A DNA stretch of 64,000 nucleotides, from NCBI GenBank assembly GCA_964485405.1, contig CAZAJG010000007.1, positions 1 through 64,000 of the forward strand, given 5' to 3'. Both the position numbers and the translations under genes were made by a program. Under the pieces are notes generated by a model. The model had not been told where the DNA came from. It was given only the letters and a program-made list of their open reading frames with translations, and ran no database searches. Numbering within the stretch: the first letter of the stretch is position 1; every line of letters begins with the position of its first letter. This DNA comes from CAKZNE01 sp964485405 (GTDB taxonomy: Bacteria > Bacteroidota > Bacteroidia > Flavobacteriales > Schleiferiaceae). Of the stretch, positions 26,871 to 38,700 are shown one piece after another.

Positions 26871-29800
26871 ATGCTTAAAAATTACACCTTTATTTTTCTT
26901 TTTCTTGCGGCCAGCCTAGCGGCTCAAGCACAAATTACAGATCTTCATCACCTAGCGAGTTACAGCACTGGTTCGAGTGATGCGGCAGAAGTGGTTGCTT
27001 TTGACCCCGATTCCAAAAAGGTTTTTTTCACCAGTGGAGATGCAAATGAACTCGGTATTTTGGATATCCGTGATCCTCAAAACCCAACCCTTATTACCAA
27101 TATCAGTCTTGCTGCTTATGGCGGTGGACCAAACTCCGTGGATGTAAAAAACGGCATTGTAGCGGTGGCTATGGAGGCAAACACAAGTACCGATCCAGGT
27201 AGTGTAGTGTTTTTTGATACTGCTGGAGTTTATCTCAACGAGGTTTTAGTAGGCGCGTTGCCGGATATGTTGCTGTTTACCAACAACGGGAATACCATAC
27301 TCACGGCAAACGAAGGTGAGCCAAGTGATGATTATTCTATTGACCCGAATGGTTCGGTTTCTATTATCGACATTTCTAATGGTGTTGGTTCTGCTGTTGT
27401 AAACACTTTAGATTTTACTTCATACAACGACAAAAAGGTATCTCTAACCAATAAAGGCATTCGCATTTTTGGAAACAATGGAGCCGCATCTGTTAGCGAA
27501 GATTTAGAACCAGAGTTTATTACAGTTACTGAAGATGGTAACTACGCCTACATAAACTGCCAAGAGAATAACGCACTTGCCCTTCTTGACTTAAACACGG
27601 AAGAAATTGTGGATATTCTGCCTTTAGGTTACAAAAACCACCTGTTGGGTACACCTCAAGTAGATTCCTATGTACTCAACAACCTTGTTACCAACTGGCC
27701 TACTTTAGGAACTCCAGCATACAATGGAGGTCAACCTCCGGTTATGCTTGGTGGGTTTTCTGGTATGTATTACGATGCTTCTCAAAGCAATGCTACTCAA
27801 CACGTTTTTTATGTAATTCCAGATAGAGGACCAAATGATGCGGTGGTTAGTAAATCATCTACGGTTCCTGCTTCATCTCAAAATCTAAGACCTTTCAAGT
27901 TGCCTAATTATCAGGGAAGGGTGGTGAAGTTTACCTTAAACTCTTCCAATGGAACGGTAACCTTAAATAATCAAATTCTCCTAACGCGTGCGGATAGTGT
28001 TACACCTATATCTGGCCGAGGGAATATTCCTGGTTTTGATGAGGTTCCTGTGACTTATTCTGATGTTTCTACCTCATATAGCGATACGGACTACAGTTCT
28101 GCCGGGGTTATTTATCACGAGTTGGCGTATGACGAATTTGGTGGCGATTTTGAAGGTATTCTGATCGATAAAAACGGGGATTTTTGGATGTGTGATGAGT
28201 ATCGCCCAGCCATTTATCAGTTTAGCTCAAATGGGGTAATGAAAAAACGTTATGTTCCTTCTGGAACTTCTAATCTGGGCAACACGCCTCAGCCCGTTGG
28301 CACTTATGGCGATGAAACTCTTCCTGCGGTATACGCTAAGAGAAGGGCCAACCGTGGTTTTGAGGCTATTGCTTATGATTCGGATAAGCATGTGGTTTAT
28401 GCTTTTATTCAGTCTCCTCTTTACAACCCAAGTAGTTCAACCAAAAACAACTCGGATGTGATTCGAATTTTAGGTATTGACGCCAATACGGGAATGCCTG
28501 CGGAAGAATACATTTACCTTTTAGAACGCAACCAATACGCTGGGTTTTCTTCCTCTCGGGTAGATAAAATTGGGGATGCTGTGTACACCGGAAATGGCAA
28601 GTTTTTGGTTTTAGAAAGAGATTCTGAAGGACCAACCGTTGCGGTGGGTAAAAAGTATGTGTATGAGATTAACCTAAAAGGCGCTACTAATATTCATAAT
28701 ACAGCTTTTTCTCCTGATACTTTAGAGGCTTTTAGTGCAGATGAACTGGCTTCCATGGGTATTCAAGCGGTGTACAAAACGAAAGTAGTTAACCTTCCTT
28801 CTGTGGGTTATAATGGTTCTGACAAGGCTGAGGGTGTGGCTCTTTTACCGAATAATCAGATCGCTGTAATTAACGATAATGATTTTGGTTTGGCTGGTGC
28901 TGGAATTACGGATAACTCGGTACTTGGTATTGTTTCGTTTGATGATGATTATTCTTTTGACGCGAGCAACCGCGATAATGGGGTTAACATTACAAATCAT
29001 CCAACCTTGGGTATGTATATGCCTGACGCTATTTCGTCTTTTGAAAGTGGAGGTATTAATTATATCATTACCGCAAATGAGGGGGATGCTCGGGATTATG
29101 ATGGTTATTCAGAAGAGGAAAGGGTTAAAGACCTGGTATTAGATACTGTTGCTTACCCCAATGCTTCAGCTTTGCAGCAAGATGCAGATCTTGGTCGTTT
29201 AAAAACAACAACCGCCCATGGTGATTACGATGGCGATGGTGCACATGAGCAAATCTATTCTTATGGCGCGCGTTCTTTCTCCATATTTGATCCTTATGGA
29301 AACCTTGTATTTGACAGTGGTAATCAATTTGCGCTGGAAACCAATAGCCAAGAGCCGGCTTTATTTAACGAGGATGAGGGCGAATTTGATAATCGTAGTG
29401 ATGATAAAGGTGTGGAGCCAGAAGCTGTTACCGTGGGTAAGGTTGGAAACAATACTTACGCTTTCATCGGTTTTGAGCGCCAGAGTGCTATTGTGATGTA
29501 CGATATTACAGATCCAAAATCTCCACAGTTTATAACCTATTACAATACACGGGAGGTAGATACTTCTGGAGCGGTAAGTGGGGATGTAAGCCCAGAAATC
29601 ATAAAGTTTGTACCTGCTTCAGAAAGCCCAAATAGCGAGAACCTTTTGGTTGTGGGTTATGAGGTAAGTGGTACGGTTGGTCTTATTCAAGTGGGAGGTC
29701 AGGTATTTACCACAGCCGAAGAGTTGAGACAAGCACAGTTTGACATATATCCAAACCCTGTAACTTCTGGAAGTATTCAGTTTAGCACAGAAGTGAGTGG

Positions 29801-29936
29801 TGTAGTTTACAACGAGTTGGGGCAAAGCGTTCTTCAATTTAGCAGAGCTTCTAGCCTAAATGTGGATAAGCTAAGCCGCGGAATGTACATTATCAAAACA
29901 GAAGAAATGGGTGTTCAACGGTTTTTAAAATTTTAA
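26871..29936 (+). CDS. Secreted choice-of-anchor I protein with inserted esterase-like phytase domain and T9SS type A tail
   Basis: 1021 residues. A signal peptide (ending AAQAQ) is followed by a beta-propeller of the choice-of-anchor I family: the motif TANEGEPSDDY occurs near residue 150 and a related TANEGDARDYDG near 735. Between them (about 285-690) lies an esterase-like phytase domain (VIPDRGPND, FEGILID, NRGFEAIAYD, KAEGVALLPNNQ). Thus one domain is inserted within the other. The last ~75 residues form a T9SS type A sorting domain (FDIYPNPV ... SRGMYIIKTEE), so the protein is exported and surface-anchored or released. It probably hydrolyses phosphate esters or related substrates, but catalysis is not proven. 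It has its own terminator. Confidence 0.9.
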   Translation: MLKNYTFIFLFLAASLAAQAQITDLHHLASYSTGSSDAAEVVAFDPDSKKVFFTSGDANELGILDIRDPQNPTLITNISLAAYGGGPNSVDVKNGIVAVAMEANTSTDPGSVVFFDTAGVYLNEVLVGALPDMLLFTNNGNTILTANEGEPSDDYSIDPNGSVSIIDISNGVGSAVVNTLDFTSYNDKKVSLTNKGIRIFGNNGAASVSEDLEPEFITVTEDGNYAYINCQENNALALLDLNTEEIVDILPLGYKNHLLGTPQVDSYVLNNLVTNWPTLGTPAYNGGQPPVMLGGFSGMYYDASQSNATQHVFYVIPDRGPNDAVVSKSSTVPASSQNLRPFKLPNYQGRVVKFTLNSSNGTVTLNNQILLTRADSVTPISGRGNIPGFDEVPVTYSDVSTSYSDTDYSSAGVIYHELAYDEFGGDFEGILIDKNGDFWMCDEYRPAIYQFSSNGVMKKRYVPSGTSNLGNTPQPVGTYGDETLPAVYAKRRANRGFEAIAYDSDKHVVYAFIQSPLYNPSSSTKNNSDVIRILGIDANTGMPAEEYIYLLERNQYAGFSSSRVDKIGDAVYTGNGKFLVLERDSEGPTVAVGKKYVYEINLKGATNIHNTAFSPDTLEAFSADELASMGIQAVYKTKVVNLPSVGYNGSDKAEGVALLPNNQIAVINDNDFGLAGAGITDNSVLGIVSFDDDYSFDASNRDNGVNITNHPTLGMYMPDAISSFESGGINYIITANEGDARDYDGYSEEERVKDLVLDTVAYPNASALQQDADLGRLKTTTAHGDYDGDGAHEQIYSYGARSFSIFDPYGNLVFDSGNQFALETNSQEPALFNEDEGEFDNRSDDKGVEPEAVTVGKVGNNTYAFIGFERQSAIVMYDITDPKSPQFITYYNTREVDTSGAVSGDVSPEIIKFVPASESPNSENLLVVGYEVSGTVGLIQVGGQVFTTAEELRQAQFDIYPNPVTSGSIQFSTEVSGVVYNELGQSVLQFSRASSLNVDKLSRGMYIIKTEEMGVQRFLKF

Positions 29937-29965
29937 CCGGACAAACTATTTCATTGGAATAATCA

Positions 29966-30003
29966 AAAAAAGCCGCTTCATAAGTTTATGAAGTGGCTTT
30001 TTT
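29966..30003 (+). terminator. Terminator of the phytase-like gene
   Basis: A stem of 18 bp with one G-T pair (core AAGCCGCTTCATAA paired with TTATGAAGTGGCTT) and a run of T on the plus strand, 30 nt after the stop codon. The A-run on its left side makes it potentially bidirectional. Confidence 0.85.
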
Positions 30004-30101
30004 GTTCATCCATAAATTAAATATGGAGGCACTATTTGGTTATAGAGTTGATCGGATTTCTTTTGTTGTTTGTTTACATGGTGTTTAACTCCTTGCTGTG
30101 G

Positions 30102-30218
30102 TTACACAACATAAAATACCAGAGCAATTAAGGATAAGACAAAGGTTATTTTTACGGTTCGCTTTTGCCATTTAGCTTGGCTTAGAACTTCTTCTGTGGT
30201 AGTAAGAATTGAAGACAT
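30102..30218 (-). CDS. Possible 38-residue single-pass membrane protein
   Basis: An ATG at 30218 opens a 38-codon frame. The first 23 residues are polar and basic (ending AKWQKRTVK) and the last ~15 are hydrophobic (ITFVLSLIALVFYVV), giving a tail-anchored layout. It lies between two terminators on its own, which argues for a discrete transcription unit. No family recognised and no clear promoter box seen. A chance frame remains possible. Confidence 0.45.
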   Translation of the reverse strand: MSSILTTTEEVLSQAKWQKRTVKITFVLSLIALVFYVV

Positions 30219-30346
30219 CGTTTTGAATTGTTTTAATTGATTTCTTCAAAATTGATCAATATTGATTTGATCTTTTGTAAAAAAACAGTTAGAAAAAATT
30301 ATTTTTTAACTACATTAAATTCTTACAAATCAAGTCTTTAAAACAA

Positions 30347-30372
30347 AAGAACCACTCAAATGAGTGGTTCTT
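30347..30372 (-). terminator. Terminator of the prolyl oligopeptidase gene
   Basis: A perfect 12-bp stem (AAGAACCACTCA/TGAGTGGTTCTT) followed on the minus strand by TTGTTTT, 28 nt past the stop codon. Confidence 0.85.
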
Positions 30373-30399
30373 AATTTTATCTAAATTACGTGTTGCTCC

Positions 30400-32562
30400 T
30401 TAGTCTACCGCTTCTGCTGTAGTCTCATAGATTAAACTTTCCGTTCCCATATTCCAAAACATAAAGGACCATTTATCCGCTTGCTCTTGAATAATCTTAT
30501 CCGTTGGTTTGCCTGCACCATGACCAGCATTGGTTTCGATACGAATTAAAACAGGATCTTCTCCGGTATGGAACTCTTGCAAACTTGAGGCAAATTTAAA
30601 CGAGTGCGCAGGCACAAAGCGATCTTCATGATCTCCTGTAGTAACCATAGTTGCCGGGTAGTCTGTTCCTTCTTTTAGGGCATGATAGGGAGAGTAGTTT
30701 AAAAGGTATTTAAACATTTCTTCGCTTTCTTCAGCCGTTCCATAATCGTATGCCCAGCCTGCTCCGGCAGTAAACTTGTTATATCTAAGCATATCTAAAA
30801 CACCTACTGCTGGAAAAGCCACTTTCATTAAATCGGGTCGTTGACACATGGTAGCTCCTACAAGTAAACCTCCGTTTGAGCCCCCGGCAACAGCTAGTTT
30901 TTCTGAACTCGTATACTTCTCATTGATGAGGTATTCCGCAGCAGCAATAAAATCATCAAACACGTTTTGTTTGTTCATCTTTGTTCCGGCAGAGTGCCAT
31001 TTTTCTCCATACTCTCCACCTCCTCTTAAGTTGGCTACGGCATATATTCCGCCATTTTCTAATAACACAATGTTAGAAGTGCTAAAAGAAGGGGTTAGGC
31101 TCACGTTAAAACCTCCATAGCCATAAAGCATGGTTGGGTTATTTCCATTGAGTTCCATACCCTTTTTGTAGGTGATGATCATAGGTATTTTAGTTCCATC
31201 TTTAGAGGCATAAAATACCTGCTTACTCTCGTAGTCTTCGGATTTAAACTTTACTCCTGACTTTTTGTAAACCTCTGACTTCCCGCTTAAAATGTCGTAT
31301 TTAAAAGTGGTTCCTGGGTAAACATAAGAGGTAAAACTGTAATATAAGGTTTCATCATCCCATCTTCCTCCAAAGCCATTTGCCGTTCCAATACCGGGAA
31401 GTTCAATTTCGCCTTCATTGGTTCCATCTTCTGCAATTCGGTACACTTTAGTGGTTGCATCTACAATGTAGTTTGCAAAAAACTTACCTCCTGCAGTACC
31501 TACACTAAGTACGTTCTCCGTTTCTGCAATAAAGTCTTGCCAAGTTTCCATTTGCGGATTCTGGATGGTAGTGGTTACTACTTTTCCGTTTGGTGCGTCT
31601 TTATTGGTTTTTATGTACAGCTTATCACCTGTAGTATGTATTACATAGTGATTGTTGTCAAAATTATCGATGATGTTTACGATGGGCGCACTCTCGTTTC
31701 TAAGGTCTTGGATGTAGAGTTCATTTCCCGTAGTAGAAGTAGCCGCTGTAATAATTAAGTAGTTCCCGTCTTCCGACACGCCTCCTCCTATGTATCTCCG
31801 TGACTTTTCTTCTCCTCCAAAAATCAACTCATCTTCACTTTGTGATGTGCCTAATTTGTGGAAATAAAGCTTGTGGTGCTGTGTCATTCCTGAGAGGGCA
31901 CTTCCTTCCTTTGGTTTGTCGTAGCTGCTGTAATAAAAGCCTTCGTTGCCTCTCCAAGAGGTTCCAGAAAACTTAACATCCATTAGCGTATCTCCAAGTC
32001 TTTCCATAGTAGCGGTACTTACCACTATAACCTTTCTCCAGTCTGATCCGCCTTCGCTTATTTGATAGGCTGCCATACTCCCATCTTTGGTGAAGCTAAC
32101 CCCTGCTAAAGAAGTTGTTCCGTCTTCAGAAAACGTATTTGGGTCTAAGAAAACTTCTGGTTCCCCGCCATCTTTTTGTCGGTAAAGAACGTATTGGTTT
32201 TGAAGTCCATCGTTCTTATAAAAATAGGTAAAGTCGCCTCTTTTAAATGGAGCAGAAAACTTTTCGTAATTCCATAAATCTGTAAGCCTGTTGTTGATTT
32301 GCTCGCGAAATGGAATTTTTTCTAGGTAACCAAAGGTAACTTCATTTTCATCCTTTACCCATTCAGCTGTTTCATCACTTCTATCGTCTTCTAACCAACG
32401 ATAGGGGTCTTCAACGGCTGTTTCAAAGTAGGTATCTACTACACTATCTTTTCTGGTTTCTGGATAATTCATGGATACTGTTTTGGTTTCTTCTTTAACC
32501 GAATTACAGGCTATTAGACTTAAAGAAGCAGCCGATAAAAACACTAGTTTTTTTGCTTTCAT
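30400..32562 (-). CDS. Prolyl oligopeptidase (S9A) lipoprotein
   Basis: 720 residues with a lipoprotein signal (LSLIACNS), so it is attached to the membrane and faces the periplasm. An N-terminal strand and seven-bladed propeller (about 70-430) gate a C-terminal alpha/beta hydrolase. The catalytic Ser lies in GGSNGG, the Asp in GDHEDRF and the His in NAGHGAG. The enzyme cleaves short peptides after proline. It is monocistronic, with a clear -7 box (32607-32614) and terminator. Confidence 0.94.
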   Translation of the reverse strand: MKAKKLVFLSAASLSLIACNSVKEETKTVSMNYPETRKDSVVDTYFETAVEDPYRWLEDDRSDETAEWVKDENEVTFGYLEKIPFREQINNRLTDLWNYEKFSAPFKRGDFTYFYKNDGLQNQYVLYRQKDGGEPEVFLDPNTFSEDGTTSLAGVSFTKDGSMAAYQISEGGSDWRKVIVVSTATMERLGDTLMDVKFSGTSWRGNEGFYYSSYDKPKEGSALSGMTQHHKLYFHKLGTSQSEDELIFGGEEKSRRYIGGGVSEDGNYLIITAATSTTGNELYIQDLRNESAPIVNIIDNFDNNHYVIHTTGDKLYIKTNKDAPNGKVVTTTIQNPQMETWQDFIAETENVLSVGTAGGKFFANYIVDATTKVYRIAEDGTNEGEIELPGIGTANGFGGRWDDETLYYSFTSYVYPGTTFKYDILSGKSEVYKKSGVKFKSEDYESKQVFYASKDGTKIPMIITYKKGMELNGNNPTMLYGYGGFNVSLTPSFSTSNIVLLENGGIYAVANLRGGGEYGEKWHSAGTKMNKQNVFDDFIAAAEYLINEKYTSSEKLAVAGGSNGGLLVGATMCQRPDLMKVAFPAVGVLDMLRYNKFTAGAGWAYDYGTAEESEEMFKYLLNYSPYHALKEGTDYPATMVTTGDHEDRFVPAHSFKFASSLQEFHTGEDPVLIRIETNAGHGAGKPTDKIIQEQADKWSFMFWNMGTESLIYETTAEAVD

Positions 32563-32606
32563 ATGATTTAATGGAATTAAGCGTGTGTTCAGAATTCAGG
32601 GTGTCA

Positions 32607-32614
32607 CAAATATA
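32607..32614 (-). promoter_or_regulatory. -7 promoter box for the prolyl oligopeptidase gene
   Basis: Minus-strand TATATTTG matches TAnnTTTG exactly, 44 nt before the start codon. At the expected -33 position only TTT is present, two of three consensus bases. Confidence 0.6.
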
Positions 32615-32704
32615 CATTTTTGCGTAAGGGTTTAAATGTAGTGTTCCCTTAACCATCTGTTTACGGCTTCAGCCAAGTTCTGGCTTAATAAACTAGAACA
32701 AAAA

Positions 32705-32730
32705 AGCCCCTCACTTTTCAGTGAGGGGCT
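32705..32730 (-). terminator. Terminator of the giant T9SS gene
   Basis: A perfect 11-bp GC-rich stem (AGCCCCTCACT/AGTGAGGGGCT) with a 4-nt loop. It is followed by TTTT on the minus strand and lies 36 nt past the stop codon. Confidence 0.9.
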
Positions 32731-32766
32731 CTTCTTCCTAAAGTTGAAAATTATGTTTTATAAACC

Positions 32767-35700
32767 TTATTGACGTGTAATTCTGTGAACTTCTACGCCT
32801 TTTTCAGTTCTAATCTTCACATTGTATACGCCTCGTGCAAAGTCAGATATATCTAACTGAACTTTAGCGTTATACCCATCAAACGACTTGCCATACAGCA
32901 ATTGGCCGTTCAATGCGTAGATCTCAACATACATATCCTTGCTCACCGCGCCTTTTGCTTCAACAAAGAAGCTTCCGCTTGTTGGGTTTGGATATACATC
33001 CAAGGTTCTGGCGATTTGCTCATTTAAGCCAATGCTACAGTCTTGAACATAGATGGTAAATACCGCAGTATCATCTCCACATCCTGCAGAAAGAACCGCG
33101 TAACCAAAGTTATATGTTCCTGCTCCTGCAACGCTCGCATCAAACGAAGATCCATTTAGAGCACCAGAGGCGTCTAAATCTACCCAGTTACCGCCCGCAA
33201 ATGCTGAAGCGTCTAAATATGCACTCAAGTCAATTGCTCCAATTGAATCGCAAATGGTATCGCTACCTCCTGCTCCTGCCGTTACAGGGTCTTCAACAGT
33301 AATCGTTACAATAGCTGATGACGATGGACAAGCCCCATTGCTGGCAATAGAATACTGATACCTGTACGTTCCTGGCGCAGCATTGCTTGGTCTAACTCTA
33401 TTCCCTAATAGCGCTCCAGACGTATCTAAATCCGTCCAAGAACCTCCACCGCTATGAGTTCCTAAATAAGGGTTGAGTGCTAATAGGGAGTTATCGTTTG
33501 TACATAAAGTATCAAACGCATCCATACCTGCATTTGGTTGGAAGTCTACAAATACAGTAATCGTTGCAGAATCTCCAATACATCCACCTGAAGAAGGTAG
33601 TGCATATGTAAAGTTGTAGTATGCACCGGTATCTGTAATTGATGCATCCAGTATACTATCAACAATAGCTCCTGTAGTATCTACATCAATCCACACACCT
33701 CCCGCATCGTACGATCCTAAGAAGCTAGCCAGATTAACTGCTGTATTTCCTTCACATACTGAAACGGTATCGCTCGTTCCTGAGTTTGGCCCGGGTACAA
33801 ATCCAGTAACCGGAACTGCAGTTCCTAAACAAGCTCCTGAAACGACAAGGTCAAATGTATAGTAGTAACGTGCTCCAGCGAAGTTTACACTATCAACAGT
33901 CATTAATCCTGGTAATACATATGGGAACACAGCCCCGCCTGTAGCACGGAATAATTGACCGGTAGTGGTTGCATCAAACTCTACATTCATGAAGTAGTTT
34001 CCTGGTGTTAGAATAACCCCGATTGGTACTTGATAGTCTCCTGCAGTTGTTCCGGTTTGGAAAGTTTCACCCAACTGGATGATATTTCCACCCGCATCGT
34101 CAGAGATTACCACTCTTCCTTCTACAAAACCATTGGCTGTTACCGTTGTACTGTCTATAGAGATCGTATCTAGAACCGTAAACCATTGGCCGTTAGTAAA
34201 GTTACCGAAACCTGTTGTAGCTATCGTAGATAGTGGTCCAACATGAACAGCTGGTCCAACTACGCTGTAGTCTGCACCTTCGTACACGGTAGTTCCACCA
34301 ATGCTATCGTTATAGCTGGTTCCTGTTCCGTAAACGATTCCGTTTAACATCCATGCAATATCACCAGAACCTGGAGTACCTGTTAAGGTAATTGGTCCAC
34401 CACCACAAATGGCAGTATCACCCGTTAAGGTTGGCGTAGTAGTTACACTACATACTGCTTGAGTACATGCTGTAAATGGTCCTATCCAATTGGTAAGACT
34501 TGAACAGCTATCTTGAATGTAGAAATCGTAACAGGTTCCTGGCATTAAGCCTGATATTGAAACAGATCCAGGAGTGGTGTTTACTAGTATACCTGTTCCT
34601 TGAACAAATCCGGTTACTTCATACTCCACTTTAGACACAATTATGTTCGCATCACTTGTCCAGGTCCAGTCTATCGAAGTAGTCGTTTGTCCGGCTACAA
34701 CTGGATTAGATGGATCAATACAGGCTGGTTTCTCATCAATAGAAACATCGTCAATGATGATATCACTTCTAAATGGCTCTACTCCACCAGCTACTTTATC
34801 TACTCTAAAGCGAATTTTAGCATTTCCAGAGAAAGTGTAAGAAGATAGATCTAAACGTACCTCTACCCAAGTTGCACTGTTTGCAGAGTATCCAGAGATT
34901 GAGTCGATCCAATTTGTACCATCGTACAAGTCGATAGACATAATCATATTATCTGGAGTGCTGATGTTATTTTGGAAAACCCAGTATACTAATTCTGGTG
35001 ATGTAAGTGGGCTCATATCGATTTCTGGTGTTTCAAATACAACAGCAGTATCTGTTGCTCCTGCGGAGCTACCATCTACTCCCATTGCGAAACCAGCGTT
35101 TCCGGTATGATCCGCTACTCCAGCAGCACCATAAGCAGGCCATGCAGCACTAGTGTTTCTCCAGATACTGTTTCCTGTTGTTGCTCCATTTTGGTTAAAG
35201 GTTGTCCAACAGTTTGGAATACCTGTACCGTCAAAGCTTTCATAGAAAGGAGCTGTAAATGGTCCACATAATGTACAGAATGTAAATGGTCCTGTGAATG
35301 TGCTCACATCGCCTGCTCCACAACTATCTTGTACATAGAAATCATAACAGCTTGAGCTTGTTAAACCTCCTATTTGAATGGTATCATTCGTTGCCGCAAT
35401 AAGAGTTCCTGTTCCTGGAGTAAAACCTACAGGACCGTACTCTACGTTCCAGTTGGATGCTCCTCCTGAAGTCCAGAAGATATCTGCCGTAGTTTGGGTG
35501 GCTGTATCTACACCAAGCGCACTTGGAGCTACACAACCTACCTCCATAACAGAGAAGTTATCTACAGACCAGTACCATGACCAGCTATTGTTATCATCAT
35601 AATGGAACCTAACCTGAAGGTTGGCGTTCGCATATGCTGTAATATCTATAGCTTGTTGATCTGGTACACCCCATGCTCCAACATCTGCTGTAAAGGTTGC

Positions 35701-38700
35701 AAGATTTATCCAAGCAGAGCCATCCCAAACATCAACCGTTCCGCTGTCTCCTCCTACAGTTCTGTAGTAATGATCAAATTCTAACATTAACGTTCCTGTA
35801 ATCGTAGAAGCGTCTATTGTTGGAGAAACCATAGTTTCAATTAAATGAACCCCGTTTCCATTTAAGTCACTATCTACTCTCATGTAACCGGTTCCATCTA
35901 AATTTTGAGCGGCACTTACGGTATGTGTCCAACTGTCTCCTGTTGCACCACCACTGTCTAGTGAGCTGAAGCAACCTGCACTTGCGTCAAAGTTCTCCAC
36001 ATATGGAAGAGTTTGCGTTATGCATTTATCTTCAACAGAGAAGTTATCGACTGACCAGTACCAAGCCCAAGTGTTTCCATCGTTATAATTGAAACGTACT
36101 TGGAAACTAGCATTGGCGTAGGCACTTACATCTAAAACTTCTCTTGCTGGGGCTCCAAAGGCACCTGTATTGGTTCCGTATTTGGCAACTTCTACCCAAT
36201 TGGCTCCATCATACACTTCTACTCTACCTGTATCAGGGCCAATAGCTCTGTAGTAGTGATCAAATTCTAAGATCAGAGAGTTATTTACCGTAGAAGCATC
36301 AATTATTGGAGATTCTAAAGTCTCGTCCAATAAAATTCCATTTCCGTTAACATCACTGTCCACACGCATATAACCCGTTCCATCTAGGTTTTGAGTTGCA
36401 TTTACCGTGTGTACCCAGCTATCACCAGTTGCTCCACCGCCATCAATTGTATCAAAACAGCCTTCGCTGATATCAAAATTCTCATAAAATGGAATCGTTT
36501 CAACTGCTGGACAAAGTATGATTGTAGCAAAACTTGCAGGGCCAACCCATGTGCTTAGATCTCCAGCGCCACAGCTATCTTGTACGTAGAACTCATACAA
36601 CGTTCCTTGCATTAAGCTCGTTAGGCTGATCGTATCATTCGTAGCAGCTATTAGGGTTCCCGTTCCCGGGGTAAAGCCAGCTACACCGTATTCCACATTC
36701 CAATTCATAGCGCCTCCAGGCGTCCAATAAATATCTGCACTTGTTGTGCCAATATTTGTTGCTCCTAGAGCTGATGGATCTGGACAAGAAGGTTTTTCAA
36801 TAATACTCACATCATCAAGCGAGTTATCCCCCCAGAAATCATCAGATGAGCCTCCAGATTCTGCGATGAATCTTACTTTAACCAGATTAGAGCCATAGGT
36901 TCTACCTGTAAGGTCATATCCCATATTCTCCCAACCGGTTGTTCCTTGATCTAGTGTATCTAAATTGATCCAAGCTGCTCCGTCCCAAGTTTCCAGAATG
37001 GTCAAATTTGAAGGAGAATATCCTACAGCACACATCCAATAATAGAAATCTAAGTAAGGTATAGTTAATGCGGAAACATCAACATTTGGCATTTCCAACA
37101 CAACGGTTGCATCTCCACCAGACTGATCCATCCAAGCGTAATTTCCGCCATTTCCAGTATTATCAGTTGGAGCCGCACACTGAACGCTATTGGCACTTCC
37201 ACTGAAAAGCCATGGTCCACCAGTAATAGCTGACTCTGCCCAACATGCTGGAAGCGATGTTCCGTCAAAACTCTCTGTATATGGAGCTACAAACGCAACA
37301 CAAGCCGTAGTAAAGCTAAAAGGGCCAACCCATGTGCTTACGCTTGTTGCGCTACAACTATCTTGTACATAAAAGTCATAGGTTGTATTTGGCATTAAAC
37401 CAGAAAGCGTAGTTGTGTCGTTTGTGGCAGCAACTACATTACCTGTTCCTGGAGCAAACCCTGTGGTGTCATATTCAATGTTCCAGTTCGTTGCTCCTCC
37501 GGTCGTCCAATAAACGTCTGCCGAAGAAGATGTAATGTTGGTAGCTCCAAGAGCACTTGGCGTTAAGCAACCTACCTCCGCAATAGAAATATTATCTACC
37601 GACCAGTACCAAGCCCAGCTATCTCCATCATCATAACGGAACCTAACTTTCAAATCGGCATTGGCATAAGCTGTAATATCAATGGTTTGATGATCTGGAG
37701 CTCCCCAAGCACCTAGCGTAGATCCGAAAGATGCTACGTTTATCCAGCTGGTACCATCGTAAACCTCAACAGCTCCTGAATCAGATCCAAATACATCTCT
37801 ATAATAGTGATCAAAATCTAAAAGTAAATTTCCTCCGGCAAGCGTACTTGCATCTATCGCTGGAGACTCCATGGTTTCAATCATGTGGATTGCGTTTCCG
37901 TTCAAGTCACTGTCTACTCTCATGTAACCGGTTCCATCTAAATTGTTCAGAGGGTCTGTACTGTGTGCCCAACTGTCTCCTGTTGCGGCTCCTCCATCAA
38001 TAGTATCAAAACAACCTTGATCTACATCAAAGTTCTCTACATAAGGAAGGCTTTGTTTAACGCATCTGTCAACAACAGAGAAGTTGTCAATGGACCAATA
38101 CCAAGCCCAGTTGTTTCCATCATCATAGGTAAAACGTACCTGGAAGTTGGCGTTGGCATAGGCTGTAACATCAATTTCTTCGTGCGTAGGTGATGACCAA
38201 GCTCCGGTACTGCTGTTATAAACAGCTACACTTACCCAAGCCGTTCCATCGTATACTTCTACGGTTCCATTGTCTGTACCAAAAACATCTCTGTAGTAGT
38301 GATCAAACTCTAGGACAAGATTGTTACTTAAAGAAGAAGCATCTATAATAGGAGATTCTAGCCCTTCTGTCATTTGAACAGCGTTTCCATTTGCGTCACT
38401 ATCCACTCTCACATAACCGGTTCCATCTAAGTTCTGACTACTGTTTATGGTATGAACCCAGCTGTCTCCTGTTGCTGCACCGCCATCAATGGTATCGAAA
38501 CAACCTGCACTAACATCAAAGTTTTCATAGAAAGGAAGACTTTCAATTGCTGGACAAAGCGTAATTGTAGTAAAAGAAAACGGGCCTACTTGGTTACTTA
38601 AGTCTCCTGCACCGCAAGAGTCCGTAACATAAAAATCATACGCAGTATTACCCGTTAAACCCATAAGGGTAGTGGTATCGTTGCTTGCAGTAGCTATTGA

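Larger units (their letters stand above)
29937..30399. other. 463-bp intergenic region
   Basis: It holds the terminator of the rightward phytase-like gene (29966-30003), a possible 38-residue membrane protein on the minus strand (30102-30218), and the terminator of the leftward prolyl oligopeptidase gene (30347-30372). The rest is AT-rich with no other feature I can support. Confidence 0.8.
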
